From Actinoplanes philippinensis (GTDB lineage: Bacteria > Actinomycetota > Actinomycetes > Mycobacteriales > Micromonosporaceae): a stretch of DNA of 64,000 bases. The DNA lies in the NCBI RefSeq assembly GCF_900113015.1, contig NZ_FONV01000001.1, forward strand, positions 310,001 through 374,000, in the 5' to 3' direction. Each line of letters opens with the position of its first letter. Position 1 is the stretch's first letter. Of this stretch, positions 7,644-19,137 are shown in pieces. Under the pieces are notes generated by a model. The model ran no database searches. It was not told where the DNA came from and saw only the letters and a program-made list of their open reading frames with translations. The position numbers and the translations under genes were made by a program.

Positions 7644-8491
7644 GGGTGGCTCTCCTGGGGTACGGCCGCGGCGATCGTGAGACGGTCGTCGGGGGTCTTG
7701 GCGATGGTGCCCAGAGTGCGCAGGGTGTCGCCGGCGACCAGTTCGGTGGCGCCCAGCGCGGCCAGGGCGGAGACCCAGTCGATGGTCTCGGCCAGGCCGG
7801 GCGCCTTCTCCAGGTCGAGGCCGCGGACCCGGCCGATGAACTCGGTGGCGTCGCGGACGAGCGGGGCGGAGGCGGCCGGCACGGCCCGGCGCACGATCGC
7901 CGCGGCCTGGACCGGCTGCGGGAACTCGATCCAGTGGTAGAGGCATCGCCGGCGCAGGGCGTCGTGCAGGTCGCGGCTGCGGTTGGAGGTGAGCACCACG
8001 ACCGGTGGGCGGGTGGCGGCGAACGTGCCGAGTTCGGGGACGGTGACGGCGGCCTCGCCGAGGAACTCGAACAGCAGCGCCTCGAACTCGTCGTCGGCCC
8101 GGTCGATCTCGTCGATCAGCAGCACCGGCGGGGTGGGGCCGTCGTGCCGGACGGCGCGCAGGATCGGCCGTTCCAGCAGGAAGTCCTCGGTGAACAGGGA
8201 CGCGTCGTCGGTGGCCTGCCCGAGCCGGATGTGCAGGAGCTGCCGCTGGTAGTTCCACTCGTAGAGGGCTTCGCCGGCGGTCAGGCCCTCGTAGCACTGC
8301 AGCCGGATGAACGGTGTGTCCAGGGCCTGGGCCAGGGCTTTCGCGGCGGCGGTCTTGCCGACTCCGGGCTCGCCTTCGAGCAGCAGCGGCTTGCCGAGAC
8401 GCAGGGCCAGGAAGACGGCCATGGCGAGGCCCTCGTCGGCCAGGTAGTCGACGGCGTCCAGACGCCGGCCGACCTCTTCAGGACTCTTCAT
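7640..8491 (-). CDS. coxD: CoxD: MoxR-type AAA+ ATPase
   Basis: A 283-residue AAA+ ATPase. Walker A is GEPGVGKT near residues 39-46, Walker B is VLLIDEIDRAD, sensor 1 is VVLTSNRSRD and an arginine finger is in DALRRRCLYHW. In Oligotropha, CoxD introduces sulfur into the Mo-Cu cluster precursor of CO dehydrogenase with CoxE; that role is inferred here from family and locus. The start ATG 8491 lies within the end of mocA (14-nt overlap). Its stop overlaps coxG. Confidence 0.9.
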   Translation of the reverse strand: MKSPEEVGRRLDAVDYLADEGLAMAVFLALRLGKPLLLEGEPGVGKTAAAKALAQALDTPFIRLQCYEGLTAGEALYEWNYQRQLLHIRLGQATDDASLFTEDFLLERPILRAVRHDGPTPPVLLIDEIDRADDEFEALLFEFLGEAAVTVPELGTFAATRPPVVVLTSNRSRDLHDALRRRCLYHWIEFPQPVQAAAIVRRAVPAASAPLVRDATEFIGRVRGLDLEKAPGLAETIDWVSALAALGATELVAGDTLRTLGTIAKTPDDRLTIAAAVPQESHP

Positions 8492-9050
8492 TCGCCAGTA
8501 GCCGCTCGTAGTCTTCCGGGGTGTCCACGTCGACCGGCACGGTGCCGGCGGTGGCGATCTCGCGGACCGGGTGCCGGCCCGAGTGCAGCAGCTTCCACAC
8601 CGCTTTGTCGCCGTGCAGGGTGGCCAGGTCGTCGTACACCGGGCGGTGGAAGACGAACGGATGCCCGAGACCGTCGGCGTAGCGGCACACGCCGATCGGG
8701 GTGTCGACCAGGGCCACCCGCCGCACGTCGAACGGTGACACCAGCGGCTGGTCGCCGAGGAGCAGCACCAGCCGGTCGGTGTCGATGTGGGGCATCGCCG
8801 AGCGGATCGACGACCCGCATCCGTCCTGGTAGGAACGGTTCTCGACGACGCGTACGCCGGAGAGGTCGACGTTGTCGCGGATCTCCTTGGCCGAACCGCC
8901 GAGGGTGACCACCAGGTCGTCGAGGTGGCAGGACCGGGCCATGTCGAGTGTGGCGTCGAGCAGGGTGCGGCCGCGGAACGGCAGCAGCTGCTTTGCCTCA
9001 CCGAGCCGCCGTGAGCCACCGGCGGCGAGCACCAGGCCGGTGACACTCAT
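8478..9050 (-). CDS. mocA: MocA-type molybdopterin cytidylyltransferase
   Basis: A 190-residue NTP transferase of the MobA/MocA family. The N-terminal signature is LVLAAGGSRRLGEAKQLLPF. The metal-binding loop GDQPLV (acidic Asp) and GLGHPFVF follow. It should attach CMP to molybdopterin to make the cytosine dinucleotide form of Moco used by xanthine-oxidase-family enzymes such as CoxL. Position between xdhC and coxD supports MocA over MobA or an unrelated nucleotidyltransferase. The ATG start at 9050 overlaps xdhC by 4 nt. Confidence 0.82.
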   Translation of the reverse strand: MSVTGLVLAAGGSRRLGEAKQLLPFRGRTLLDATLDMARSCHLDDLVVTLGGSAKEIRDNVDLSGVRVVENRSYQDGCGSSIRSAMPHIDTDRLVLLLGDQPLVSPFDVRRVALVDTPIGVCRYADGLGHPFVFHRPVYDDLATLHGDKAVWKLLHSGRHPVREIATAGTVPVDVDTPEDYERLLANEES

Positions 9051-10132
9051 GAGTTGCGGCCGCGGGTGTGCTTCTTCAGGCAGCCGGGGCAGCAGTACCA
9101 GAAGTCCTGGCCGTCGACGACGGCGTGGTGGGTGTCCGGGCCCACCACGACGGTCATGCCGCAGATCGGGTCGGTCGCGGTGGCGGCGGGTGTCTCGACG
9201 GTGAACGTGGCCGGCCCGACGGGCAGGGCCGGGCCGGCCACGAACTCGGGTTCGGCCTGCGCGAAGGCGGCGGCTTCGGCGTGCGAGGCGGCCGAGGGCA
9301 CGGCCGGTGCCGGAGACGCGACCGACGGCGCGGCCGAGGCTGAGGACACGGCCGGCGAGGCGGCCGCGGAGGAGGACGAGGCCGCGGACGAGACCGAGGC
9401 CGACGGTGCCGCCGGGGGGAGGGTGGCGGTGAGGCCGCCGGTGCGCATCTCACGGACGATCTCGGCCAGGACCGACAGGGCGATTTCCTTGGGGGTACGA
9501 GCACCGATGTCGATGCCGGCATGCGGACGTATCCTGGCGCGCTCGTCCGCGGTGAGCCCCATGGCGTCGAGCAGGATCGCCGAGCGGGTGTGGCTGGCCA
9601 CGAGCGCGACGAGGCCGGCGCCGGCGTCGAGGGCGGACCGGATGGCGCGTTCCTCGTCGCGGCCCAGGCCGGCCACGACGACAGCGGTGACGCCGTCGTA
9701 GGAGCCGGCCACCTCGAAGTCCAGGAAGGCGGCGAGTTCGGCGACGGCCCGGCTGATCGGGCTCTCCCCCGCCACCGCGAGCAGCGGTTTCGGCAGCACC
9801 GGCCGGAGGAAGATCTCGATCGCCCCGCCGGAGTGGCAGGGGTTGACGACGACGAGCGCGCCGGGCGTCTCGGGGAACTCGGCCGAGTCCCCGGGCAGCA
9901 CCCGCAGCAGCATGGAGTTGCCGTCACGCAGCGTCTCCATGGCGGCGGCACGCACCGACGTCTCGGCGCAGACCCCGCCGACGAAGCCCTCGATGGACCC
10001 GTCGGCGAGGATCACCGCGTCGTCGCCGGCCCGGGCGGAGGTGGGTTCCTGCGCCCGGACCACGGTGGCGTGCACGAAGGGCCGGCGCAGGGCGGTCAGT
10101 TCCCGCGCCCGCTCGGCGGTGCTCGTCGTCAT
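9047..10132 (-). CDS. XdhC/CoxI-type Moco chaperone fused to a C-terminal YHS domain
   Basis: A 361-residue protein. Residues 1-110 are the XdhC_CoxI N-domain (DGSIEGFVGGVCAETSVR). Residues 115-232 are the Rossmann XdhC C-domain, ending in GIDIGARTPKEIALSVLAEI. Residues 235-320 are an Ala/Ser/Pro linker. Residues 321-355 are a YHS-type metal-binding module (DPICGM, then FWYCCPGC). XdhC proteins bind the molybdenum cofactor, promote its sulfuration and deliver it to the enzyme. A YHS domain, known from copper- and iron-handling proteins, could supply or sense copper for the Mo-Cu site; that is inference. ATG 10132 was chosen over an upstream in-frame start because it lies 20 nt after coxL. Confidence 0.85.
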   Translation of the reverse strand: MTTSTAERARELTALRRPFVHATVVRAQEPTSARAGDDAVILADGSIEGFVGGVCAETSVRAAAMETLRDGNSMLLRVLPGDSAEFPETPGALVVVNPCHSGGAIEIFLRPVLPKPLLAVAGESPISRAVAELAAFLDFEVAGSYDGVTAVVVAGLGRDEERAIRSALDAGAGLVALVASHTRSAILLDAMGLTADERARIRPHAGIDIGARTPKEIALSVLAEIVREMRTGGLTATLPPAAPSASVSSAASSSSAAASPAVSSASAAPSVASPAPAVPSAASHAEAAAFAQAEPEFVAGPALPVGPATFTVETPAATATDPICGMTVVVGPDTHHAVVDGQDFWYCCPGCLKKHTRGRNS

Positions 10133-10152
10133 CACGTACTCCCCTGGGTCGG

Positions 10153-12521
<2,369 letters not shown>

Positions 12522-12525
<4 letters not shown>

Positions 12526-13019
12526 GGCGCCACCGCCTCTTCCTTCGTCGCGGCCGCCGCCGCCTCGTGCGCGGCCGTCCACTGCACCGAGCGGACGATC
12601 GACGAGTAGCCCGTGCAGCGGCAGATCTGGCCGGAGATGGCCTCGCGGATCTCGCCCTCGGTCGGGTCGGGGTTCCGGTCGAGCAGCGCACGGCAGGTCA
12701 TCAGCATGCCCGGCGTGCAGAAACCGCACTGCAGGCCGTGGCACTGCCGGAAGCCCTCCTGGATCGGGTCCAGCTCGGCGCCCTCGGCGAGGCCCTCGAC
12801 GGTACGGACCTCGTGGCCACCCGCCATGGCGGCGAGCACGGTGCACGACTTGACGGGCTCGCCGTCCAGCCACACCACGCAGACGCCGCAGTTGCTGGTG
12901 TCGCAGCCCCAGTGGGTGCCGGTCAGGCCGAGGACGTCCCGCAGGAAGTGCACGAGGAGCATGCGGCCCTCGATCTCACGGGTGTGCTCGGTCCCGTTGA
13001 CGGTCATCGTGACCTGCAT
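12522..13019 (-). CDS. coxS: CO dehydrogenase small subunit (two [2Fe-2S] clusters)
   Basis: A 165-residue electron-transfer subunit. The plant-ferredoxin-type cluster Cys set is GCDTSNCGVC plus a Cys about 20 residues later. The second, helical cluster domain has CGFCTPG and CRCTGY. It carries electrons from CoxL to the FAD of CoxM. ATG 13019 starts 4 nt after the coxM stop and its end overlaps the coxL GTG, giving tight coupling. Confidence 0.96.
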
Positions 13020-13023
13020 CAGT

Positions 13024-13899
13024 TCAGCTCCTCGCCCGTTCCACAGCCTTGCGCAGGGTGCGCCGGGTCAGCTCGTCCGCCAGGTGGCGCTTGTAGTCCG
13101 CGCTGCCGCGGGTGTCGGTGACCGGGTCACAGCTGCGCGCCGCGATCGCGCCGGCCAGTTCGTAGAGGCTCTCGCCGGGCTCGTGGCCGCGCAGGGCCGC
13201 CGAGATCTCCGGGATGCCGGTGGTGTTGGGGCCGACCGCGGCCAGGCCCACCCGCGCGTCGACGATGCGGCCCTCGTCGAGCCAGACGGCCGCGCCCGCG
13301 GACACGACCGCCCAGTCACCGGCCCGGCGCTCGACCTTGGCGTACGCGCTGCCGGTCCGGAAGCTCTTCCGGGGGATCCGGATCTCGGTGAGGATCTCGT
13401 TGTCGGCGACCGCCGTCTCGTACGGCCCGACGTGGAACTCCTCCATCGTGACGACCCGCTCCGCGCCGCCGGGGCCGCGGATGACGCAGCTGGCGTCGAG
13501 GGTCGTGCACACCGCCGACAGGTCCTCCGACGGGTCCGCCTGGCACAGCGATCCGCCCAGCGTGCCGCGATTGCGGACGATCGGGTCGGCGATCACCCTC
13601 TCGGCGTCGGAGAAGATCGGGAGGACGGAGGCCAGCACGTCCGACTCGAGAAGCTCCCGATGCCGGGTCATGGCGCCGATCCGCACCTCGTCGTCGCTGA
13701 GCCGGATGTAGCCGAGTTCGGCGTGCAGATCGTTGATGTCGATGAGATATTCGAAGTTGGCGAGCCGGAGCTTCATCATCGGCAGCAGGCTGTGACCACC
13801 CGCCACCAGCCTTGCCGAGCTGCCCAGCCGCTCCAACAGTCCAATGGCCTGATCCACGCTCGTGGCGCGTTCGTACTCGAACGGAGCCGGCACCTGCAC
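13024..13899 (-). CDS. coxM: CO dehydrogenase medium (FAD) subunit
   Basis: A 291-residue FAD subunit of the CO dehydrogenase/xanthine dehydrogenase medium-chain family. The FAD-binding motifs are AGGHSLLP and TLGGSLCQADPSED; the C-terminal CO_deh_flav_C domain starts about residue 170. The GTG at 13899 was chosen because a GGGAGG ribosome site lies 6 nt upstream; a second GTG 6 nt later is too far from it. It is the first gene of the cox operon. The 121-nt region upstream is shared with the divergent xdhC. Confidence 0.93.
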   Translation of the reverse strand: MQVPAPFEYERATSVDQAIGLLERLGSSARLVAGGHSLLPMMKLRLANFEYLIDINDLHAELGYIRLSDDEVRIGAMTRHRELLESDVLASVLPIFSDAERVIADPIVRNRGTLGGSLCQADPSEDLSAVCTTLDASCVIRGPGGAERVVTMEEFHVGPYETAVADNEILTEIRIPRKSFRTGSAYAKVERRAGDWAVVSAGAAVWLDEGRIVDARVGLAAVGPNTTGIPEISAALRGHEPGESLYELAGAIAARSCDPVTDTRGSADYKRHLADELTRRTLRKAVERARS

Positions 13900-13948
13900 C
13901 CTGCACCTCCCGTGAAGTCGCGCAGACCCTCCCGCCGTCACGGTCCAA

Positions 13949-13990
13949 TGTCAACAGCGACCTAAGCGATGTCTTAACTCACCGTTGACG
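13949..13990. promoter_or_regulatory. Divergent cox/xdhC control region with nested dyads
   Basis: The 121-nt gap between coxM and xdhC holds TTGACA on the minus strand (13949-13954) and TTGACG on the plus strand (13985-13990), placed symmetrically. Between them is the dyad CTAAG-N6-CTTAA (13962-13977). Good -10 hexamers are not evident at standard spacing on either side. This suggests activator-dependent promoters, but the call rests only on symmetry. Confidence 0.35.
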
Positions 13991-14020
13991 ATCCGGATGC
14001 GGATCACGGAAGGTGCCGGT

Positions 14021-15073
14021 ATGCGCGAGATCGTGGACGGCCTGCTGGCCTGGCGGGCCGCCGGCACGTCCTTCGCCGTGGCCACGGTGGTGCACACCTG
14101 GCGGTCGGCGCCCCGGCAGCCGGGCGCGGCGATGGCGGTCAGCGAGCACGGCGAGGTCATCGGCAGTGTCTCCGGCGGCTGCGTCGAGGGCGCCGTCCAC
14201 GCGGCCGCGCTGGAGGTCCTCCACACCGGCAAACCGCAATCGCATACGTACGGCGTGAGCGACGGTGACGCCCTCTCGGTCGGGCTCACGTGCGGCGGAA
14301 CCATCGAGATCATGATCCAGCCATCCGCCGGCCTCCCTCTTCTCGACTCGGTGCTGTCCGACATATCGGCCGGTTCACCGGTCGCCACCGTCTCCCTCCC
14401 GGACGCGCAGCTGGTGGTCCGGCCGGACCGGATCGAGGGCACGCTCGGCGACGACGAGCTGGACCGGATCGCCGGTGAGCAGGCCCGGGGCCTTCTCGCG
14501 CACGGCCGCAGCGCCATCGTGACGGCCTGCGAGCAGGAGGTGTTCGTCCAGTCGTGGGCCGCCCCGGCCCGCATGATCGTCTTCGGGGCGATCGACTTCG
14601 CGGCCGCCGTGTCGCGGATCGGGAAGTTCCTCGGCTACCGGGTGACCGTCTGCGACGCGCGGGGCGTGTTCGCGACAGCGGCCCGGTTCCCGGAGGCGGA
14701 CGAGGTGGTGGTCGACTGGCCGCACCGCTACCTGGAGTCCACCGATGTCGACGAGCGCACCGTGCTGTGCGTGCTCACCCACGACCCGAAGTTCGACGTA
14801 CCGCTGCTCCAGGTCGCGCTGCGCACCCCGGCCCGCTACATCGGGGCGATGGGCAGCCGGCGTACCTGCGAGGACCGGGCCGGCCGGCTGCGCGAGGCCG
14901 GGGTCGGCGAGGAGGCGCTGGCCCGGCTGCGGGCGCCGATCGGGCTGGACCTCGGCGCGCGCACCCCGGAGGAGACCGCGGTGGCGATCGCGGCCGAGAT
15001 CGTCGCGTCGTCCTGGGGCGGCTCGGGCTCGCCGCTCACCGGGCTGACCGCCCCCATTCACGGGCCGGCCTGA
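14021..15073 (+). CDS. xdhC: XdhC-family Moco maturation factor (second copy)
   Basis: A 350-residue XdhC protein with both domains. The N-terminal XdhC_CoxI domain has RSAPRQPGAAMAV and GSVSGGCVEGAV with its Cys, and LTCGGTIEI. The C-terminal Rossmann domain has VTVCDARGVFATAARFPEAD, YIGAMGSRRT and the ending LDLGARTPEETAVAIAAEIV. The role is Moco binding and insertion for a xanthine-oxidase-family enzyme, most likely CoxL across the divergent promoter. ATG 14021 has GGAAGG 7 nt upstream; upstream in-frame TTG and ATG lack a ribosome site. It has no YHS extension, unlike the paralogue inside the operon. Confidence 0.88.
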   Translation: MREIVDGLLAWRAAGTSFAVATVVHTWRSAPRQPGAAMAVSEHGEVIGSVSGGCVEGAVHAAALEVLHTGKPQSHTYGVSDGDALSVGLTCGGTIEIMIQPSAGLPLLDSVLSDISAGSPVATVSLPDAQLVVRPDRIEGTLGDDELDRIAGEQARGLLAHGRSAIVTACEQEVFVQSWAAPARMIVFGAIDFAAAVSRIGKFLGYRVTVCDARGVFATAARFPEADEVVVDWPHRYLESTDVDERTVLCVLTHDPKFDVPLLQVALRTPARYIGAMGSRRTCEDRAGRLREAGVGEEALARLRAPIGLDLGARTPEETAVAIAAEIVASSWGGSGSPLTGLTAPIHGPA

Positions 15074-15079
15074 GACAGG

Positions 15080-15997
15080 TCAGCCGGCCCACGGTCCCCG
15101 GCGGTCGTGGTCGGCGAGGATCTCGCCGATCACCCGCTCCTGCTCGGCGGCGCCCGGCCGGTCGCCCTTCTCGATCGCGCCGACGAGGATCAGCATCGCC
15201 TTCCACAGCGCCCAGCCGCGAGCCCGCGCCCACGTGCCCTCGTCCTGGCCGACCGCCCGCCGGAACGCGGTGCGGGCCGGACCGGAGAACATGGTCCAGG
15301 CGATCACCAGGTCACAGGCCGGATCACCGACACCGGACGTGCCGAAGTCGATCACCGCGGCCAGGTCGCCGTCGACCACCAGCAGGTTTCCGGCGGCGAT
15401 GTCACCGTGGAACCACACCGGATCGCCGCGGTGCTCCATCACCAGCGCGGCGCCCCAGACCTCGGCGGCGCCGGCGGTGTCGATCCGGCCGTCCAGCAGC
15501 CGCAGGCAGTGGCGGGTCTCGTCGTCGTAGAAGACCGGCGGCGCGCCCCGATGCCAGCTGTGGTCACCGGCCGCCGGGCCGCCGCCGGCGTCGCACCCCT
15601 GCAGCGCCCGGATGAATCCGGCCACCGACTCCGCGAATCGGTCCGGGTCCGCGATCGGCGCCCGCAAGGCGGTGTCTCCCGGCAGCCAACCCCGGACCGA
15701 CCAGGGGTACGGATACCCCTCCCCCGGCACACCGGTGGCCAGGATCGGCGGCACCGCGACCGGCAGGTGCGGCGCCAGCCGGGGCAGCCAGGTGTTCTCC
15801 TTGTCGACCGCGGGCACGTAGCCGGGCGCGGTCGGCAGCCGGACGGTCATGTCGTCGCCGAGCCGGTAGGTGCGGTTGTCCCACCCGTCCACCTCGACCG
15901 GCGTCACCGGACGATCGGCCCACTGCGGGAACTGCGCCCGGATCAGCCGTCGTACCAGCGCCGCGTCGATCCCGGCGCGCCCGTCCGTGAAGGTCAT
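15080..15997 (-). CDS. Aminoglycoside phosphotransferase-family kinase
   Basis: A 305-residue kinase-like fold. The catalytic loop is HGDIAAGNLLV (HGDxxxxN) and the metal-binding loop is IDFGTSGVGDPACDL. The N-lobe has a conserved pocket VDGWDNRTYRLGDD. Members phosphorylate aminoglycosides, macrolides, homoserine or other small hydroxylated molecules; the substrate cannot be read from sequence. It overlaps the upstream hydrolase by 4 nt (ATGA), so the two form an operon, and it is convergent with xdhC 6 nt away. Confidence 0.85.
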   Translation of the reverse strand: MTFTDGRAGIDAALVRRLIRAQFPQWADRPVTPVEVDGWDNRTYRLGDDMTVRLPTAPGYVPAVDKENTWLPRLAPHLPVAVPPILATGVPGEGYPYPWSVRGWLPGDTALRAPIADPDRFAESVAGFIRALQGCDAGGGPAAGDHSWHRGAPPVFYDDETRHCLRLLDGRIDTAGAAEVWGAALVMEHRGDPVWFHGDIAAGNLLVVDGDLAAVIDFGTSGVGDPACDLVIAWTMFSGPARTAFRRAVGQDEGTWARARGWALWKAMLILVGAIEKGDRPGAAEQERVIGEILADHDRRGPWAG

Positions 15998-16812
15998 CCC
16001 CGCATGGTGTCCGGAGCGGCGGTGCCCTCAAACCTGTTCGCCTCGACATCCGCCCACCACGTGACGATGCGGTCGACGACCGGCTCCGGTGTGCGGGCCC
16101 AGCCGGTGTGGCCGTTGCTGGCCCCGGCGGGCACGTCGGCGTGGGCGTAACGCCACACCGTCACCGACTCCGGCGCGAAGAACCGGGCGGCGAAACTCCG
16201 GACCGGCCTCTCCGGCGCCAGCCGGTCCCCTTCCAGGGCGACCATGAGGGCCGGGGTACGGATCGGCGGGCACTCCGCCTGCGGTCCGGGGGCGGGGAAC
16301 GGGGTCCGGCCGGTGCGGGCCATCCGCGCCCACTCGCGCATCTGGGTGCGGGCGCCGGGGCCGCCGAAGGCCGGTTTCGGCAGGTGGCCGAAGAGGGCGG
16401 TGAGCAGCGGGACGATCACGCCGGCCTGGATCAGCAGCGGCAGGCCGCCCAGCGGGTAGTCGCGGTGGTGGGGCAGGCAGCCGCCGACCGACACCAGGCC
16501 GTCGGCGGGCGGGTGGTGGAGCTGGTGGCCGGCGGCGAGCTGCGCGCCGAGGCTGTGGCCGAGAAGGATCACCGGCCGGTGCGGGGCCTCGGCGCGGGCG
16601 GCGGCCACCGCGCCGGCGATCACGGCGATCTCATCGGCGTACGACCAGTCGTGCGCCCGGGACGCGCGGGCGTCCTCCGGCTCGAACCCGCGCCGGGGCA
16701 GGGCCAGCGCCGACCAGCCGCGGGCCCGGAACGCCTCGGCGAGCGGCCGGTAATACCGCGAGCCGATGCCCATGGCGGGCGACACGAGGACGAGCGGGGC
16801 GGTCTGCGGCAT
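15994..16812 (-). CDS. Alpha/beta hydrolase (S33-like)
   Basis: A 272-residue hydrolase with the nucleophile elbow LLGHSLGAQLAAGHQ, an early SPAMGIGSRYYRPLAEAFRA strand-helix start, and a late ALEGDRLAP acid region. The expected catalytic His may be in SNGHTGWART. ATG 16812 has GAAGAG upstream. A TTG 36 nt earlier would add SGPIGAPKSAD and has no ribosome site. The pairing with the phosphotransferase suggests joint handling of a small molecule, but the function is unknown. Confidence 0.75.
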   Translation of the reverse strand: MPQTAPLVLVSPAMGIGSRYYRPLAEAFRARGWSALALPRRGFEPEDARASRAHDWSYADEIAVIAGAVAAARAEAPHRPVILLGHSLGAQLAAGHQLHHPPADGLVSVGGCLPHHRDYPLGGLPLLIQAGVIVPLLTALFGHLPKPAFGGPGARTQMREWARMARTGRTPFPAPGPQAECPPIRTPALMVALEGDRLAPERPVRSFAARFFAPESVTVWRYAHADVPAGASNGHTGWARTPEPVVDRIVTWWADVEANRFEGTAAPDTMRG

Positions 16813-16941
16813 GTCCGCACTCTTCGGGGCGCCGATCGGCCCGGACAAGTGGTTATGGCACAGATCACCGCGTTCACCCGGTTAGCTGAACCGACGCCTG
16901 CGGCGGGCGTGGTGTTCATGTCCTGTTCGGACCGGCACCGC

Positions 16942-19131
16942 ATGGTGCGGTGCGTGGCTGACAAAGCGATTCTCGCGTCCGCGGCCGCCGCGCTGCTCCT
17001 GGCTCCGGCGGTCCCGGCACACGCGACACCTCCCCCTGCCGACCGGGCCTGCTCGACCGAGGCGTCGCTGCTCGGCTTCTCCGACGCGCTCGACAAGACG
17101 ACCTTCGCGGGCACCCCGGTGGCCGGGCTGTCGGCGCTGGCGCCCACCGGCGCCGACCGTGCCCTGGCGCTCGTCGACAACATCGGGACCACCCCGGCGC
17201 GGCTCTACTCGGTGAACCTGGCCACCCCGGCGGTCACCGGCGTCACCCTGCTGACCAGGGCGGACGGCACGCCGTACACCGGAGGCGATTTTGACGGTGA
17301 AGGTCTGATCGCCGAACCGGGCGGCCGGACCGTCCTGGCGAGCTCGGAGAAGGAGCCGTCGATCCGGCGGTTCCGGCTCAGCGACGGGCGGGAGATCGCC
17401 TCGCTGCCGGTGCCGTCGCGTTTCCGGGTCACCCCGGCCGGGGAGGCCGCCGTCAACCAGACCTTCGAGGCGCTGACCGCGACGCCCGACCATCGGGTGA
17501 TCTTCGCGGGCATGGAGGGCGCGCTCGCCGCCGACGGGGCCGGCAACAACCGGATCCTGCGCTACACCGGCCGGGCCGGCGGCGCCTACACCGTCGCCGA
17601 GCAGCTCGCCTACCGCCCCGACCCGGGCCTCGGCCTGGTCGAGCTGGTGGCGCTCGGCGGCGACCAGCTGCTGTCGGTGGAGCGGGGCTTCACCGCGGGC
17701 GCCGGCAACACCGTCCGCGTCTACCAGGTGTCGGCGACCGGCGCCCCGGACGTCACCGGCGTCGCGTCGCTGTCGGCGGTCACCGATCCGCGGACGTGGC
17801 TGGGCAAACGGCTGATCGCCGACATCGCGAACTGCCCGCCGGCCGGCGCGACGGCGAAGCAGCCGCAGCCGAACCCGCTGCTCGACAACATCGAGGCGGC
17901 CGCGCTCGGCGCGACGCTGCCCGGTGGCCGCCGGGTGCTGCGGCTGCTCTCCGACGACAACGGCAGCGCCACCCAGATCACCCGGCTCTACACGCTCGCC
18001 GTGACGATCCGGCCGGAGGCGACCCTGCGGAGCCGGGCCATCCTGCCGGCGACCGCCTATCAGCGGGGGCCGGTCTCCGGCACCCAGCTGCCGACCGCGC
18101 CGGTCAACGGGATCGCCGCCCCGTTCCCGGGACAGCCCGTCCCCGGTTTCTCGGCGGTGCTGCCGCTCGCCGGCGACCGGCTGCTCGCCATGCCGGACAA
18201 CGGGTTCGGCGCGAAGAACAACTCGGCGGACTTCCTGCTCCGGGCCTACGACATCACCCCCGACCACCGCCGCCACCGGGTGACGGTCAACGGGTTCGTC
18301 AGCTTCCGCGACCCGGACCACAGGGTGCCGTTCCCGATCGTCAACGAGAACACCCGGGACCGGCTGCTGACCGGCGCAGACTTCGACATCGAGTCGCTGG
18401 CCCGGGACGCGCGGGGCAACCTGTGGATCGGGGACGAGTTCGGGCCGTACCTGATCAAGGTGGACCGGACCGGCAAGGTGCTGCAGGCGCCGATCCCGCT
18501 GCCCGACGGCGGGAAGTCGCCGCAGTCGCCGGACCTGGCCGCCGGCGAGACCGCGACCGTGCCGGCCAGTCGCGGCTTCGAGGCGCTCGCCGCGAGCCGG
18601 GACGGCCGGACGCTCTACCCGATCCTGGAGGGCGCCCGCACCGACGACACGAACCAGCGCCGCCGGATCGTGTATGAGTTCGACGTACGCAAGAACCGCT
18701 ACACCGGCCGGACCTGGTCGTTCCTGGTCGACGACCCGTCGCTGCTGGTCGGTGACGCGGCGGTGCTCGACGGGCGGCGGCTGCTGCTGATCGAGCGCGA
18801 CAACGGCATGGGGCAGCAGTCGGTGGTCAAGCGTCTGGTCGTCACCGATCTCGACAAGGCCGCCGCGGACGGGACACTGCCCCGGCGTACCGCCGCCGAC
18901 CTGATGCGCATCGCCGACCCGAAGAGCGTCTCCACCCCGGCGCGGCCCGGCGAGTACGGCGTGGGCGAGCTGTTCTCGTTTCCGCTGCAGTCGGTCGAGT
19001 CGGTGCTGCCGCTCGGCGGGGACCGGGTGCTGGTCGCCAACGACAACAACTTCCCCGGCAACGACGGCCGCATCCCGGGCCGTGCCGACGACACCGAGCT
19101 GATCGTCATCGACGTGCCCGGCCTGCGCTGA
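16942..19131 (+). CDS. Secreted esterase-like phytase-family protein, two repeats
   Basis: A 729-residue exported protein. The signal peptide has a hydrophobic core ILASAAAALLLAPAVPAHA followed by TPPP. The mature part contains two related halves. One begins about residue 35 (GLSALAPTGADRALALVDNI) and the other about residue 395 (FSAVLPLAGDRLLAMPDNGF). Each includes a DFD-E block (GGDFDGEGL and GADFDIESLARD), as in the esterase-like-activity-of-phytase (PF13449) family. WIGDEFGPYLIKVD and the N-D-N repeats are typical. The likely fold is a beta propeller with metal-dependent phosphoesterase activity, but the substrate is unknown. The start is uncertain: ATG 16942 was chosen because it gives a compact signal peptide; ATG 16918 is the alternative. 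Confidence 0.8.
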   Translation: MVRCVADKAILASAAAALLLAPAVPAHATPPPADRACSTEASLLGFSDALDKTTFAGTPVAGLSALAPTGADRALALVDNIGTTPARLYSVNLATPAVTGVTLLTRADGTPYTGGDFDGEGLIAEPGGRTVLASSEKEPSIRRFRLSDGREIASLPVPSRFRVTPAGEAAVNQTFEALTATPDHRVIFAGMEGALAADGAGNNRILRYTGRAGGAYTVAEQLAYRPDPGLGLVELVALGGDQLLSVERGFTAGAGNTVRVYQVSATGAPDVTGVASLSAVTDPRTWLGKRLIADIANCPPAGATAKQPQPNPLLDNIEAAALGATLPGGRRVLRLLSDDNGSATQITRLYTLAVTIRPEATLRSRAILPATAYQRGPVSGTQLPTAPVNGIAAPFPGQPVPGFSAVLPLAGDRLLAMPDNGFGAKNNSADFLLRAYDITPDHRRHRVTVNGFVSFRDPDHRVPFPIVNENTRDRLLTGADFDIESLARDARGNLWIGDEFGPYLIKVDRTGKVLQAPIPLPDGGKSPQSPDLAAGETATVPASRGFEALAASRDGRTLYPILEGARTDDTNQRRRIVYEFDVRKNRYTGRTWSFLVDDPSLLVGDAAVLDGRRLLLIERDNGMGQQSVVKRLVVTDLDKAAADGTLPRRTAADLMRIADPKSVSTPARPGEYGVGELFSFPLQSVESVLPLGGDRVLVANDNNFPGNDGRIPGRADDTELIVIDVPGLR

Positions 19132-19137
19132 GCGACG

